Source of the DNA: Lagopus muta
Lineage: Eukaryota > Chordata > Aves > Galliformes > Phasianidae
Assembly: GCF_023343835.1 (NCBI RefSeq)
Contig: NC_064433.1
Location: forward strand, 52,790,871 to 52,854,870
Direction: 5' to 3'
Length of the DNA: 64,000 nucleotides
Below are positions 22,398-39,204 of this stretch, in pieces. The position numbers and the translations under genes were made by a program. Every line of letters begins with the position of its first letter. Position 1 is the stretch's first letter. The notes below the pieces were generated by a model, which saw nothing but the letters and a program-made list of their open reading frames with translations, ran no database searches and was not told the DNA's origin.

Positions 22398-25213
22398 GTC
22401 AGGCGCGGGGCGGAGGGGCCGTGTGGGTGAGGGGGGCTGTGCTGTAGGGGGTGCAGCTGGGTGAGAGCCAGCAGTCCATCTGGGCTGCCTTTTGGGTTTG
22501 TAATCTCTCCATACGTAGACTTGCAGACCCTGTTGCGATACAGGTATCAACCGCTGTCCGGCATGAGCTTATGAGAACTCTGAACTCTTGGCACAGGTTA
22601 AATACACAGGACTGTTGTGTGACAACAGGTGCTGTTATCATCTACAGACTCCAACTTGCATTTCAAACACCAAGCGTGACCGCTAAGCTTCTTCTCAGTT
22701 CCTGCTGCACGCCGTAACATTATCATGTATTCATCTCTTTTCACTATAATCTGCTCACTGTTTTACAAAAGTTCCTGGGTATGCAGTCAGATGTGGTTTA
22801 GCAAGTGAAAAATGCCCTGGGTTGAAAAGGACCACAATGATCATCGAGTTTCAATCCCCCCGCTATGTACAGGGTTGCCATTCTCACTATTACCAAGGAA
22901 GAAATGACTGTGATGCCAAATATAATTCCAGACAACCTAAAGCTTCTCTAAAGCAAACTTAACAAGAATTTCCATGTCAGACTTTGAAAAAGAAAAGCGC
23001 AGTTTACTGTTGCAGAATTTGGCCTTGTTGTTAAAAAGCTCTATAACTAATCTGTTAGATGACTCTCTATTGTAAGTGTCTGATTACTCACAAGGCAATT
23101 TAGCCTAACAGCTGGATTACACATTGAAATAAAAGTAATGGTTAGTTATTTTCCCTGTTTGTACTTTGGAAGTATCACCTGACACCCCAAACAATTTTAA
23201 CAATAGTTTATTTAGATGGCAGTTTTCAGCTGAGCTAAAACATTAATGCAGAAAGCACTGACCTTTCAGAGACTGCTTACTTTGACTGGACCCAGTGAAT
23301 AGAATAGAATCACTCAGTTCTCAAACACAGCCAGTTGTGTCATCTGTTCTGGAGGAGAAGCTTCAGTTTTCAGTCCTGGTGAAAGTCACTTTTTCAGGAT
23401 ACAAAAGGAAACAACACTGGAAAAATCTGTGGCTTACCTGCACTTTGGGTTGCTTTCACAGCTACTTGGAGAATCACTCATTCAGTGCTAGAGCTCACTG
23501 GGCAGTAATTCTCAAGCCACAAAGTGTATGAAGATAAAGCCATTAAACCTGGGGTTATGACATACTGCTTAGTTGAGCTGTGAGGTCGTGCCTCAAAAAC
23601 TTGAAATATGACTAACAACCAAGTTACTGATGAACAGCTTTCTGCTAACGGCAAGCTTGAGTGTAGTTCAGCATTTTCTATGTCTTAATCTACTAGTTTA
23701 TGATGTGGCAACGTAATAAATAAATATAAAACTATAAACTGAAAAGCGTCAACTTAAAAGCAGTGATACACATTACTGACAAAAAAGTATTTTATCACTA
23801 GAAAATGTTTAACCATACCTGAAGTTCTGTCACTTGATCCCCTAAACAAATCATGAATTTTCATGAAAGATGGATTTAAATCAGATTGTAAGGGTTTCAC
23901 ATAGCTGTTCTGCATGAAGCTTCTTAATTTATGTTATGCAAGAGATCAGATTGGGTGATTGTAACTGTCTTTTCTCTCTAAAAAAAAAAAACAAACAAAA
24001 AACAGCCAAAAAAGCCTTACTTAATACTCAGTGGGTACTTTTTGAAGCACAATATGCTTTGGAAGAGGTGAATGTGACTGTATAAATAGGGTTGTCCAAT
24101 ACCCAACATAATTGTATCTTCTTTCCCCCTTTTGAGTTAGGACAATTTTCAGTGTGTTAACAGCAGCAGCAATTAGGTCAAGCATTTCAGAGACCAGAAG
24201 TTCTCACTTCCACCTCAGTGCTTCCCAAAGGGTGTTACAAAACCACCCCCTAGGAAGTTAAGGATACACTCTGTGATATTTATGCATGCACGACTGCCAC
24301 TGCAGCTCCTCTAGCCGAGCAGGGGGCACTGCCTGTGCTGTTCATGATACCTGGCACTCAGCACCAGCAAAGCTGCCCCACTGGGTTATCCCCAGCTGCA
24401 CAGTGGCTGTGCACCTACCCAAAGGGCTGCACGATGGCTCTGGGCCCACTGGAGGTGGCAGGCAAGGACAGAAAGCAGAAGGTGGAAAGAGGGTAATGTA
24501 GAGGCAAGTAAAGGCCTGAAGATGTGGCACTATGCTTGCTTCCTCTCCCAACTATCAGGGTGATTACTGAGCCCCAGTTAACAGATTCAGCTAATGAAAA
24601 ATGCATAGGTACACAAATGGGTTTGATGATTCTTTTCTTAATTGCATGGAGAATGAGTTGATAAGGCAGTTAGGCTGTAACTGCTACCGAAGGAGCACCT
24701 GGGAGTGTTCTGACACATGAAGGAACATATCATGCTCTAAACAATGCCTAAGCAGTTAAGCAAACACATTAAGAAGAGCTAAGAAGTATGTTTTAAGCTG
24801 TATTTTAGTGTTTTGTTTTTATTCATTTAGTAGAATTGCTGTCAAATTAAATTGCATGTAACATTTTTCCACTGCAGAGTGAGTGAGCTGTAACACCGTC
24901 ACTAGCAGGAAATAGCTGACAGCTTTGTTCTCGTATGACTGCAGCATATCATGGACAGAGTGCTGCCCCCATAGCAGCACGGTTGCATCCACACGTTATG
25001 TTCTGGTGAGGCATCAATCAGAACATTAACCTTTCAAAAATCTTTTCTTTCCCTTCTGCACAAAAGCTGATTTTTTGTGCTAATAACAAAAAAATACTGT
25101 TAAGAGTAATTTCTTATGTCATCTCAGTCTAAATATCAACGGCTCTGAGAACATTGTGAGGTATAATTTGTCTTCAATGTGTTTTCAAAGCATTGTTTTT
25201 CCTCTCTGCATAG
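22398..25213 (+). other. MTERF2: MTERF2 5' intron (inferred)
   Basis: This spans the inferred donor near 22.40 kb to the acceptor CTCTCTGCATAG at 25213. No other exon is recognised. It contains a small CR1 piece (22812-22881) and an A-rich tract near 23.98 kb. The interval 24.25-24.55 kb is GC-richer but shows no gene I recognise. Confidence 0.55.
22812..22881 (-). mobile_element. CR1 LINE 3' end fragment
   Basis: TTGAAAAGGACCACAATGAT followed by CCCCCCGCTATGTACAGGGT is the reverse complement of the end of the CR1 subfamily seen at 3.4, 6.3 and 18.6 kb. The terminal octamer repeats are absent. Confidence 0.85.
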
Positions 25214-25224
25214 AGCTGCATTCC

Positions 25225-26421
25225 ATGATGTTGAGAGGAGTTGCTCACAGTGCAAAAGATACAGTCACATTTCTGTTGGCAAGATGTCACTGCAGTAGCC
25301 CTGCGTTGAATTTTTTGCCCTTGCGGCCTGAGGTAACAAACAGAAGCTTCTTAATCCATTCAACGTACACAACTGATACAAAGCCTAGAGAGGAAAACAA
25401 AAAAACCATTGAGGACCTCCACAGACTGTCCGTCGATATTAAGAAAATACGCAGAGGAAAGGAATGGGTCCTTCTCCAGGAGGTGGCTTACGTCCCAGAA
25501 ATTGCCAGAATTCTACAAGAAATGGGTGCTGATGAGCCTGCTATAGCCAGCATCTTGGAACGCTGCCCAGAGGCAGTGCTGCGTAGTCCTGCAGAGGTGA
25601 ACTCTCAGAGAGCTCTGTGGCAACTGGTATGCCAGAAGGAAGACCAGCTGATTAAATTAATAGAGCAGTTTCCAGATTCTTTCTTCACTACTGGGTATCA
25701 CGAGAACCAGAAAGCAAATATTCTGTTTTTTCAGGAACTGGGACTTAAAAATAATATAATCACCAGGTTCTTGACGAGCGCACCCAATATCTTCCACAAT
25801 CCAGCTGAGAAAAACAAACACGTGATAGAGACGTTACAGAGAAATTACTTAAGTTTAGGAGGTTCTGATGCAAATATGAAGGTCTGGATACTGAAGTTAC
25901 TGAGCCAAAATCCATTTATTTTGTTAAGTACCTCCTCGGCAATTCAGGAAAACTTAGAATTTCTACAGAAGAGTGATTTCACCGACCACGAAGTCCTACA
26001 GCTGCTCTCCAAACTTAAAGGTTTTATTTTTCAGCTTACACCCTCCACTATGCAGAAGAGCATGCTTTTCTCCAAAAATGTCTTTAAGTGCAGCGATCAA
26101 GAATTCAAACGACTGGTGCTGAAATGCCCAGCCCTTCTCTACTATTCCGTTCCAATTCTGGAAGAAAGACTTGAGGGACTGCTGAAGGAAGGAATTTCTA
26201 TAGCGCAGATTAGAGAGACACCAATGGTGCTGGAGTTGACAACACAAATTGTTCAGTACAGGATTAAAAAACTCTCTGCTTTGGGATACAATATAAAGAG
26301 TGGAAATCTAGAAAACTTGAATGGTACTAAGAAAGACTTTGAAGCAAATTATGGTAAGATACAATCAAAGAAGGAGAGACCGATGTTTAATCCTGTTGCT
26401 CCTCTGAACATTGAAGATTAA
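25225..26421 (+). CDS. MTERF2: MTERF2, mitochondrial transcription termination factor 2
   Basis: A single-exon ORF of 398 codons encodes an mTERF-family protein closely resembling human MTERF2 (MTERFD3, about 385 aa). Highly similar segments include [60 protein letters not shown] and [18 protein letters not shown]. The C-terminus [11 protein letters not shown] also matches. About the first 50 residues are Arg- and Ser-containing with few acids, consistent with a mitochondrial presequence; the helical mTERF repeats follow (roughly residues 90-370). The family binds mitochondrial nucleic acid or ribosomes in the matrix, and MTERF2 is implicated in mtDNA transcription. The acceptor at 25213 leaves tandem ATGs at 25225 and 25228. 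The second has A at -3 and aligns with the human start (ML). An upstream in-frame ATG at 25177 would be used only with an earlier acceptor, for example CATCTCAG near 25.13 kb. Confidence 0.96.
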   Translation: MMLRGVAHSAKDTVTFLLARCHCSSPALNFLPLRPEVTNRSFLIHSTYTTDTKPREENKKTIEDLHRLSVDIKKIRRGKEWVLLQEVAYVPEIARILQEMGADEPAIASILERCPEAVLRSPAEVNSQRALWQLVCQKEDQLIKLIEQFPDSFFTTGYHENQKANILFFQELGLKNNIITRFLTSAPNIFHNPAEKNKHVIETLQRNYLSLGGSDANMKVWILKLLSQNPFILLSTSSAIQENLEFLQKSDFTDHEVLQLLSKLKGFIFQLTPSTMQKSMLFSKNVFKCSDQEFKRLVLKCPALLYYSVPILEERLEGLLKEGISIAQIRETPMVLELTTQIVQYRIKKLSALGYNIKSGNLENLNGTKKDFEANYGKIQSKKERPMFNPVAPLNIED

Positions 26422-27560
26422 TTTGAAAACTGTACTTAAAATTATGCAATAGAGAATGATCAAAGAGAAAAGAAGTTTTGGTTCTTTGATAGGAGTTGAA
26501 GCAAAAATCATCTTAACCAGGTTGTAGCCTTATGCTTTCCTTTGTCATGGAGCGGGCTTTACGCACAACTTCATTATAAAATTGTGGCTTTTTAATGCTG
26601 GTTATGGGAAAGGTTGATTAATCCTTTACATAAGGATTATTTTTTTTCCCCCTGGGAGCATCTTACATATCTTTTTGGTTCTGATTTCCTTATCTGCCTG
26701 GCCTCTAGCTTCTGTGGCTTTTCAGCTCCATCTCTGCACTGTCTGTGGTAGTGCTTAGCTTAATCTTTATCTGAGAAAGAAAAGGAGGATTATTTTGCCA
26801 GTAATATGAATCCACCCACTGGTCCACTGCCTTTGGAGATGTATATCGAGTTCCATTCCTTTCTGCTGCAGGAAGTGGCTACAGCTCCTGCATCCTGAAT
26901 TGAAGAATTGAAGCAGATGTGACTTGTGGGTGGCAGGACCCAGCTACAGCATAGTCTGAAAACAGGCAGAATACAGCATTTGTATTTAGCAGCTGCTATG
27001 GTAATACCCTAGTGTGTTCATTTACAAACCATAACGCAAAGAAACTATAAGACAACCTCCTTGAAATTTCCATGACTATAGAAACTGACTCCTTTTGCAA
27101 AAGGATGGGGGGCAGAAGGAAATACATTTATTGCTGTTACATGGTTGTTCATTTCTTCTTTTCTAGCAAGGCATGGGGAGAGAAAAGGTTACAGAGTGAC
27201 TTAGACGAGTCTCACATGACTAAAAGAGAAAGGGAAAAGTCCCATTTTTGTATGGGTGTAACAGAACTAGAGTCTGAGCACACTGGTGATTTAAAGTGAC
27301 CACCAGATTTGCAAATAGCTGCCATAGTTTCTAAGTATATGGGTGACGGTTTCTCATGTATCACTGTAATTGTTGACAAGTGCTGGCTTTTAAAATAGTA
27401 CCTGTCCTATAGTGTTTAAATCCTTGGGGGATTTTTATTTATTTTCACTTATGGGCTGTGAATAATAATTAAAAAATAGTAGAAGCATTAAAGTTCCTCT
27501 CAATAAAATTAGAATCAGCAATATTACACGTAAAAAATAAAGGCAGACTTGCTTAAGCAG
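26422..27560 (+). other. MTERF2: MTERF2 3' UTR (inferred)
   Basis: The sequence follows the TAA at 26419-26421. AATAAA signals occur at 27502-27507 and 27536-27541, suggesting a 3' UTR of about 1.1 kb. No other gene is recognised in it. Confidence 0.4.
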
Positions 27561-29790
27561 CTGTTCTATACAGATTCCGCTTTGGCATCAAGAGCTAAAC
27601 CAACCACAGCCCCACGCCAGGCCATCCAAATCCAGGGTTCCTTCTCTTGAAGAGGAGCTTTAAAACACAGAAGAACAGTGGTACTGAATTACTTATCTAG
27701 AAAGTGAGCTGCAAGGTGATGCCACACAGCGTGCCACATTAACTAGTGCAAAATCTGGTCAAAGCCGTGACGGGATGCCAGCAGGTCGTGGAGGTGAGCA
27801 CCCTGTGGCCAGAGCACATGTGGTGGCAGCCAGAACTCAAGTGACACCACCACCAGGCACCACAGATGTTCTCCTGCCTTACTAAGCCATTTCTTGGCTG
27901 ACTCTTCGAAACACACAGTTGATTTATAGGAGGGAGCAGAGACCGCCATATGAAAAGATTGCAGCAGCTAGCCTTTGTCACTGTTTGACTGTCCTCCAGC
28001 ACTCAGCTTTTACTGTGATCACCATATTTCAATTCAAAAGCCTCCATCCCTCAGACACAAGGGGGCATTTCAGCTCTTCGGAGGTATTCATACCACCATC
28101 TACTGTAATGCTGAGCCCCAGAAACAAGCAGTCATTCAGGATGAAAAGAAAACTGAGACATAAGAGAATGTTTTCCATAAAAAAATTTAGCATTTCCACT
28201 GGCGTCTGGTTATACAATTCCTGCTACTGCTATTCCCATCATGTAAAGTACTCCCAGTAGCAATGAAAGAAATACGTCATTTTCCTGTTTCCTCAACAGT
28301 CACTGCCAGTTATTGCAAAAGCATTTTCCCTTCTGCAAGTTTCAAAACAAAAGCATAAAAACTCCTTTTCTATACCTGCTGGCCAAAACTCATTCAGCCC
28401 TTCATCCTTAAGTATGCCTGAGGCCTGTCTCTCTGCTCTTCCCAAGTTATATTCAATAACAAAACCTCAGATGAGCCCTTGATTACCAAAACATTACTCA
28501 GTGACTGCTACAGTGTTGAAATCCTCTTCTTAATCTCTGCTGTTATAGCGATCGTGAACATAGAATCATTAACACTGGAAATGACCACTAAGATCATCTA
28601 GGCCAACCATCAGCCCAACCCCACCATGCCCACTGACATCCACACAGTTCTGGAACACCCGCAGGGACAGTGACTCCACCACCTCCCTGGGCAGCCTGTG
28701 TCACTGCAGCACTGCTTTTTCTGGGAAGAAATCGTTCCTAATATCCAACCTGAGCCATCCCCAGCATGACTTGAGGCCATTCCCTCTCATCCTATTGCTG
28801 TTATCTGGGAGAACAGGCTGATCCCCCACCTTCTCAAACTCTGTGGCCCAGTTTTTCTTTGCAAAACTAGCAGTCATGCATACAAATCATGTTCATAAAC
28901 ATTTCCCCTTTTGAAATGGGGCTGGGAAAGTGAGAGTTAAAAAAAAAAGTCTGATATTCTATTCAACTTCCTACAATCTTAAAAGTGGGTACCACCAATC
29001 TTCAGTTCCCAGGAGAAAAACAAAGCAAAAACCAAACAGTGAAGATGATTTTGCATTACGTCTGTGCATGGCCAACACCACAGTAAGTGTGGGTTTTGTT
29101 AACAGCAGCTTGGTGCTATTTAGGTGCAGATTGCCTGGGCCACCGATGCAGTATGAAGATTCAGATGTAAGCATTTACTGATCTGCCTTTCTCCACAAAG
29201 TAACTAAGGAAACTTCCAGTACGTCTGAAACAGCAACAATTTAATGTTTCACAAGAGTCAGGACAGTCAGAACAAGTTCTTAAAGAAGGGACCTTCTTAA
29301 GTGAATGAAAAATACGCAGAATACAGGAAAAAGCTTTTCTCAAAGATTAAAACCATACGCCATGGTAAAGCATCTCAGTTACAAGATTCAGAAGTAACAA
29401 CTACAGGACATGCGAAGAACAAAACATACCAAAGCGCTGGCAACCTTTTACAGTTCTAACATTGCATCTCTCCTAACACGCTTGTTCTGCAGCAAGTTTC
29501 ATAGCATAAAAACTAAAGAATGCCATAAAAAGAAAAGGGGTAAGACAAGTTCAATGTTTGAGTGTTCAGAAAACAGTGAAGGGTTGGGTTGAGTGTTACA
29601 AATCTTGCTATGCTCCCCAACAGCTGGCGTGCAGTGCTCACTGGTAGTGCCCTGGGGTACACTGGAAACTACACCAGGCTCAATAATTTGCAGCAGCTCC
29701 ACTGCTGCTGGTGTCTGAGGTGCTCATTCCTGCAGCTATCTGGGATCTGCAAACTACGCAGCATTCCGTCACCTTCTGATTATAAAAATA
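27561..29790. other. MTERF2-TMEM263 tail-to-tail interval
   Basis: No gene is recognised. It contains a minus-oriented CR1 fragment (28561-28833) and, on the minus strand at 27949-27743, a 68-codon open frame that I do not recognise. It could be partly 3' UTR of either convergent gene. Confidence 0.5.
28561..28833 (-). mobile_element. CR1 LINE 3' fragment
   Basis: The reverse-oriented CR1 end ATAGAATCATTAACACTGGA is followed by AAGATCATCTAGGCCAACCA, CCACCATGCCCACTGACATC and CTCCACCACCTCCCTGGGCA. It is the same subfamily type as the copy at 59585-59878. Confidence 0.93.
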
Positions 29791-31499
29791 GTTAAGGACT
29801 GCATTTATTGCTTGACCTTACCTCATGACACGCTTCCAGCAGTTCAGAGATAAGCAACTGGTGCAACTAAGAAAAGGAGCAGAGGTCCACCTGCAGGGTT
29901 TTGCTCTCCCCACTGCCCCAGTCAGAGAACCTAGCAATACATAATCATTACTGATCACCTGTAAAGCTGTTCCAGACTGCAGCTGAAGTACCAATGGCTC
30001 AGAAAGACAGGGTTACCACTCTACCATCATGTGCACAGTTTACATTGAACATCCATGAATACAGGAGCAAGTTTTAGACACATAATATACTTTTTTTTCT
30101 TTAATTTCTAATAAGTTTCTATATACCCTTGAACAACCACAGCTACCTGAAAAGTAAGCTTATAAGCTTTGAAGTTTTTGGAAGGAACACAACTTTTTAG
30201 AAAATACTGCATATACAACGTTCACAGCCTTCTTATTTGCAAAGTCAGCACACATACAAAAAAAGATCACCAGCAGCTTCTACTTTAAGGCAACCTCAAG
30301 CTGTGTCCTTGGAGTGCAATTTGCCTCATACACTGCGGAGGACCTACAGATGTTCCCATAGGAGGAGTGTCAAAGTTTGGCATTTGTCAGTAAACAGCTT
30401 ACTCAGATGGTTTGTTTTTTTTTAAAGGGAGCTCAGATGCCATTTTTGGTTTAAATAAAAGTACTGCATTTTACTCAAAACGCTAAGTATGAGATAAAGA
30501 TGTAGTGAAAAAATTATTGCGTTTGAACAGAGCAAGAAGCTAACCTGGCACATCATGGAGTTGAGACAACAGCTGTGCTGGTTCTTCAGTGGTTTCCAGC
30601 TACACAAAGCAATTTTTCAAGTTACATAGCTGTGTTAGATGACTAAAACCACTTGCTCACTTCCATTAAGCCATCATTATTTTCTGGTGTCTCTCAGAAG
30701 CTGATCAAAGCAAGTTTCCACTTGCAGGAGACAGATGCCTATCGTTAAATACACCTGAGATTTAGCAGTTTTGTATTCAGTAAAAACTGAGCAAGTTTCA
30801 GGTATCTGAGCCACAGTCTCTGAAGCTTGTTCAATGAACTGCACAGAAACAACAGGAGAGCTCTTTACAAAGCTTCACCTAATAAAGCGAGATTCTTTTC
30901 TAGTAAGGCATTAAGTTAAGTGTCATTATCCCTTGCACCATGCTGTCAAACTTTCTCACCTCCCATCTCCCTCTCATTTCCAATCTGTTTGCTTCCAGTC
31001 TGCAGTGGCAGAGTGCAGTCATTGAAAACTGTCAGGCTGTCTGCAAGTACTGTTTCCTAACTGTAGCTATTGAGGCACATCCCATGGTGCCATTACACAG
31101 CTCAAGGATCCTTAGCAGGAGGGTGCAGAAGCCACTGAGGACAGTAAGTGGCACCTCATCAAACTGATGGCACGGCAGATTATCAACTTAAGTTTCTAAG
31201 TTCACATTTCAGTCCAAAACTGCAGAAGACTTATTCAGTATGCATTACCCCTTCAGACACACACACTCGCTCCTATAATTATCAAGTGTAACATTCCACC
31301 AGGTACAAAGCTTGAAACTAGGCCGTAACAAATCTTCATATGCTGTGCTAGCCAAGCTTCTTCTGTCCTTTCTGGATGAAATCAGCTTTCTCTTCAGAAG
31401 ACAGTGTCTAAGACACATGGCTTCTCATGGTCCAAATCTTAGAAGATTTTAATGCCACCAAGGTAATATTCTAGAAAATCAAGTATGTCTGTTTTGGCT
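29790..31499 (-). other. TMEM263: TMEM263 3' UTR (inferred)
   Basis: This follows the TMEM263 stop at 31500-31502 on the minus strand. Candidate poly(A) signals on that strand are AATAAA at 29809-29804 and ATTAAA variants at 30105-30100 and 31453-31448. Which is used cannot be told from sequence alone. Confidence 0.35.
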
Positions 31500-36028
<4,529 letters not shown>

Positions 36029-36092
36029 CTTCTGGTGGTTCATCATGGAGGTAGGATGGGACTTCCTGATGACTTTTGTCTGTTTGATTCAT
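36029..36092 (-). CDS. TMEM263: TMEM263 first coding exon (residues 1-21)
   Basis: The ATG is at 36092-36090 on the minus strand. The exon encodes MNQTDKSHQEVPSYLHDEPPE plus the first base of Gly22, closely matching the human N-terminus, which is cytosolic and acidic. The exon itself begins at 36098 after the acceptor TTTTTTTAG, so there are six untranslated bases (GCAACA). The donor is GAAG|GTATGTAT at 36029/36028. The exon is too short to appear as a long open frame and was found from the split Gly codon and the missing N-terminus of the downstream exon. Confidence 0.95.
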
Positions 36093-36098
36093 TGTTGC

Positions 36099-39070
36099 CT
36101 AAAAAAATAAGTTCACATATGCTACAGAACTCTTCTGCCAAAGCAAAAATACAATTTGTGAATCTAAAAGTCATACAGCATCAGTTCCACAGACAAAGAA
36201 TTTATTCCTCATTACTAGATAAGCTGGTATCTGCTGCCCGATTACTGCACTTTTTATTATGAGACTGTGCTGTTGAACTCTTCAACCAGACTCAGTACTT
36301 GAGGAGGAGCCTTCCAGCAGGTCAGCCACCTTAGCATGAGCAGCAACCCTACACCAAGCACACATCAAGCAGCCACCACCATACAACAGCTTCTGATTAT
36401 GTGCTACCAAAGAGATTAGCAATCATAGTGGTGGATGCTGGAAAACAATAGCAGTCTGCCTGTAAGACCCATTAGGACCTAGGAAGCAGCAGTTTAAAGA
36501 AAGGAGTGCTTGCAGGAGGATTTGAATAAAGGCCAGGAGAAAAAACAAACAAACAAAAAAAAACCAACAAAAGGTGAAAGAAACATAATGAAAACCTTCC
36601 AGATACCCAGCAGCTGCACTGCACACACCATGTGGTGACGGCAGCACAACTGGAGCAGTTTACCTATATGCAAGCATTCCAAAGAAAACACTTCAGGTGA
36701 CATTAAAACAAAACAACCAAACCACACAAAACCCACCATAAGCTGCTTCCTAGTGCAGCTCAACATCCTTCTACCTTCCTGCCTTGCCAGGGAACTTCCA
36801 TATTTTCCTCCTCCCTGCACACACTCGCTGACCACCAGCACAAGAACTTCAGCCCCTCCTGCCATGCCCATTTCTGCAGCTCAGGAGGGTGGATCTGAAG
36901 AAGGGCTGATGAGGCAGACGCACAACTCAAGGGTGAGAACAGTCAGCCTGGAAAAGAGCAGCTCAAACCCTCACAGCGCAACTGTGAAGTCAAAACAGCG
37001 CAGTAAGAGCCAGCACCCACATGCTGAGTGATAGATCTCTGGATAAGCAGAAAGCCTAAACTGAACATTAACAAGTCTTCACGATCAGCCCTGAGGGGAT
37101 CGGCTCACAGCTCAGGAAACATGGGAACCTTGATACAAGGAGCAGAACAGGAAAGTGAGCAGCAGCATCTACCGCCAGCACGATTTATCTGATGGCAATG
37201 GCAAGCAGGTGCCCTTCTGTCCTTTGATGTGGAAGCAGAGAAACAGGAAAGTGATTAACAGCACATCAATATGGGAGACTAAATACATGAAAGCTAAGAG
37301 GCAATTTGGAAAAAAGCAGTTATGTAATTCCTTGTTCTTTTATTTAATCACAACTCAGTGAGTTTGAAAAGAGCCTGACAGATCCTAGGAAGAAACAGAA
37401 GGGGAAATGAGTTCTGAGAAAGGACTGGATTCAGCACCAAGCCATTTCTTTGCTTTTGTCTCCTTATTAAAAAGAAGACCTAGCCAGCCTTACCTCAAAC
37501 AAAAGGAAAAACGGTGAAAATAATTTTCAAAATGACTCAAGGGAAACACAAATGAATTAGTACAGAGAATAATCTGTACTGATTAAAAAAAACTACCCCT
37601 ACGATGCATTTGAATCCCCAATATCTAGCCTGCTTGCAGCTCCCAAAAAATCCCAGATGAAATTCACTGCTTGAATTTCCAAGAACTTCGCCAACAACTC
37701 TTCATAAAAGCCTCAGAAAAATAATTTAACCCTATAATCACAGACAGAATAACATCAGAGACCATAAGCAAGCTTAGAGTGCAGTTGGAAACTGGTTGTG
37801 AAGATGGGAGAATGCTAGGAAGCATCACAAGATCCTTGCTGCTTTAGTATTTTCCACTGTTAAGAAGTTAATGGATTCAACAGCACTGACAGCATGTACA
37901 GCACCAGAGAAGGATCAAGAACCTACTGTGGTAGCCATCATACAAGTATTCAAGCCCTGCTCCGTGGAAAGAACTGGAGTAAGGTAGGCAAACAGGTAAC
38001 ATGGGGAAAAAGACTGCTTCACAGCTGTCTGTAATCCAGGTTAGGCCACTGTCAGATTGACTTACAGCTGCCAGCCAAGAAACAAGTGAAGCAATGTATT
38101 GATAGGGGAGCTTCACAGTAGAGTTTCTTGTTTAGGGAAAAGAAAAAAAAACAGACAAATGACAAAACCCTGCAGCACTCCATGAAAGCAGTGATGCTTT
38201 CCCTTCCCCCTCTACCTTCCCCAGATGATCAAGGTTAGGGAAATCTTGAATATAAGCTACTTTTTAAAATGAAGAGCAGAATTTCACACAATACATCACT
38301 TATCTTCAATCTAACACAATTAGGACACCTTCTAAGCCACAGAAGTGCCTCATTCTCCTACAGCTCCATGGACTGCAGTGGCCTACTTCACATGGGTCAG
38401 GCACTGGTAACCTGCTGTTACCAGACCCCAGAGAGCCAGAAAATCTTTTCTAGGTCTGTAAAAAGCAGCTAATGAAAACCAAGTCACCTTAATAGGACTG
38501 AGTTCATTCTAGAGGGAAGGGAGCCTTGAGGGGCCTGGGATCAGAAAGTTGAGCACTGCTACAGCGTAAAAGGGAAAACTGGATCACAATGTCAGAAAAC
38601 AAAACAACTCTTGCCACAGAAGAGAGATCCCACAGTACAATTCAAGTCTTTTTGTTTTTCTGCATCTTTTCAGAGACGTAAAGAATCAAGATCTACCTCG
38701 AGCAAAGGACTGAAATGTTTTAGATATCTTGATGACAGCTTGACTCACGCTGCTTTCTTTCCTGTTTAATGTGACAGGAGACTTCAGAATCTCTGAAAAA
38801 CTGACACAAATCCTGCATGCTGAACAGAGCATTGCTCATCTGGTGAGCAGGAAGCACAGAAGCACACCTCAAATCTGGCTTCCTTCCAGAGACTTAAGCT
38901 GAGCATTTAATTGACTGGAGGTCAAAGGTCTGGAACAATTCTCAGCAGCAATGACTTCATCCAGTCCAAGAAGAAGGGGATGAATACCATTTTTCTTTAA
39001 AAACTGGAGTTGGCAAGCGGGTTCTGCTCTTCTATCTTTAACATAATACCATCACAGTGAAAGCACTCAC
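36099..39070 (-). other. TMEM263: TMEM263 intron
   Basis: This separates the first coding exon from the inferred 5' UTR exon. I see no CR1, no coding exon and no notable repeat other than short A-rich runs near 36.55 kb. Confidence 0.55.
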
Positions 39071-39204
39071 CTACAATTCAGTGTCTCCTTGGTGTGATGA
39101 GATCCAAGCGCTTACGTCCCACCTTGGAAGAGAGCCCACGGTTACCCGACTGCGGTGTTTCCTAAGGGAGGCTCCTCTTTACTCTCCCAACTAAAGGTAC
39201 GTGC
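39071..39204 (-). other. TMEM263: Inferred TMEM263 5' UTR exon
   Basis: On the minus strand a good acceptor (CTTCTTTTGCAG) precedes 39204 and a strong donor (TAG|GTGAGTGC) follows 39071, defining a 134-nt non-coding exon between the CpG island and the first coding exon. The call rests on paired splice signals only and could be wrong. Confidence 0.45.

Noticed and set aside
25156..25224. Upstream extension of the MTERF2 frame beginning at GTG
   Set aside because: It starts at a non-ATG codon and precedes a good splice acceptor at 25213; the protein aligns with mammalian MTERF2 only from the ATGs at 25225/25228.
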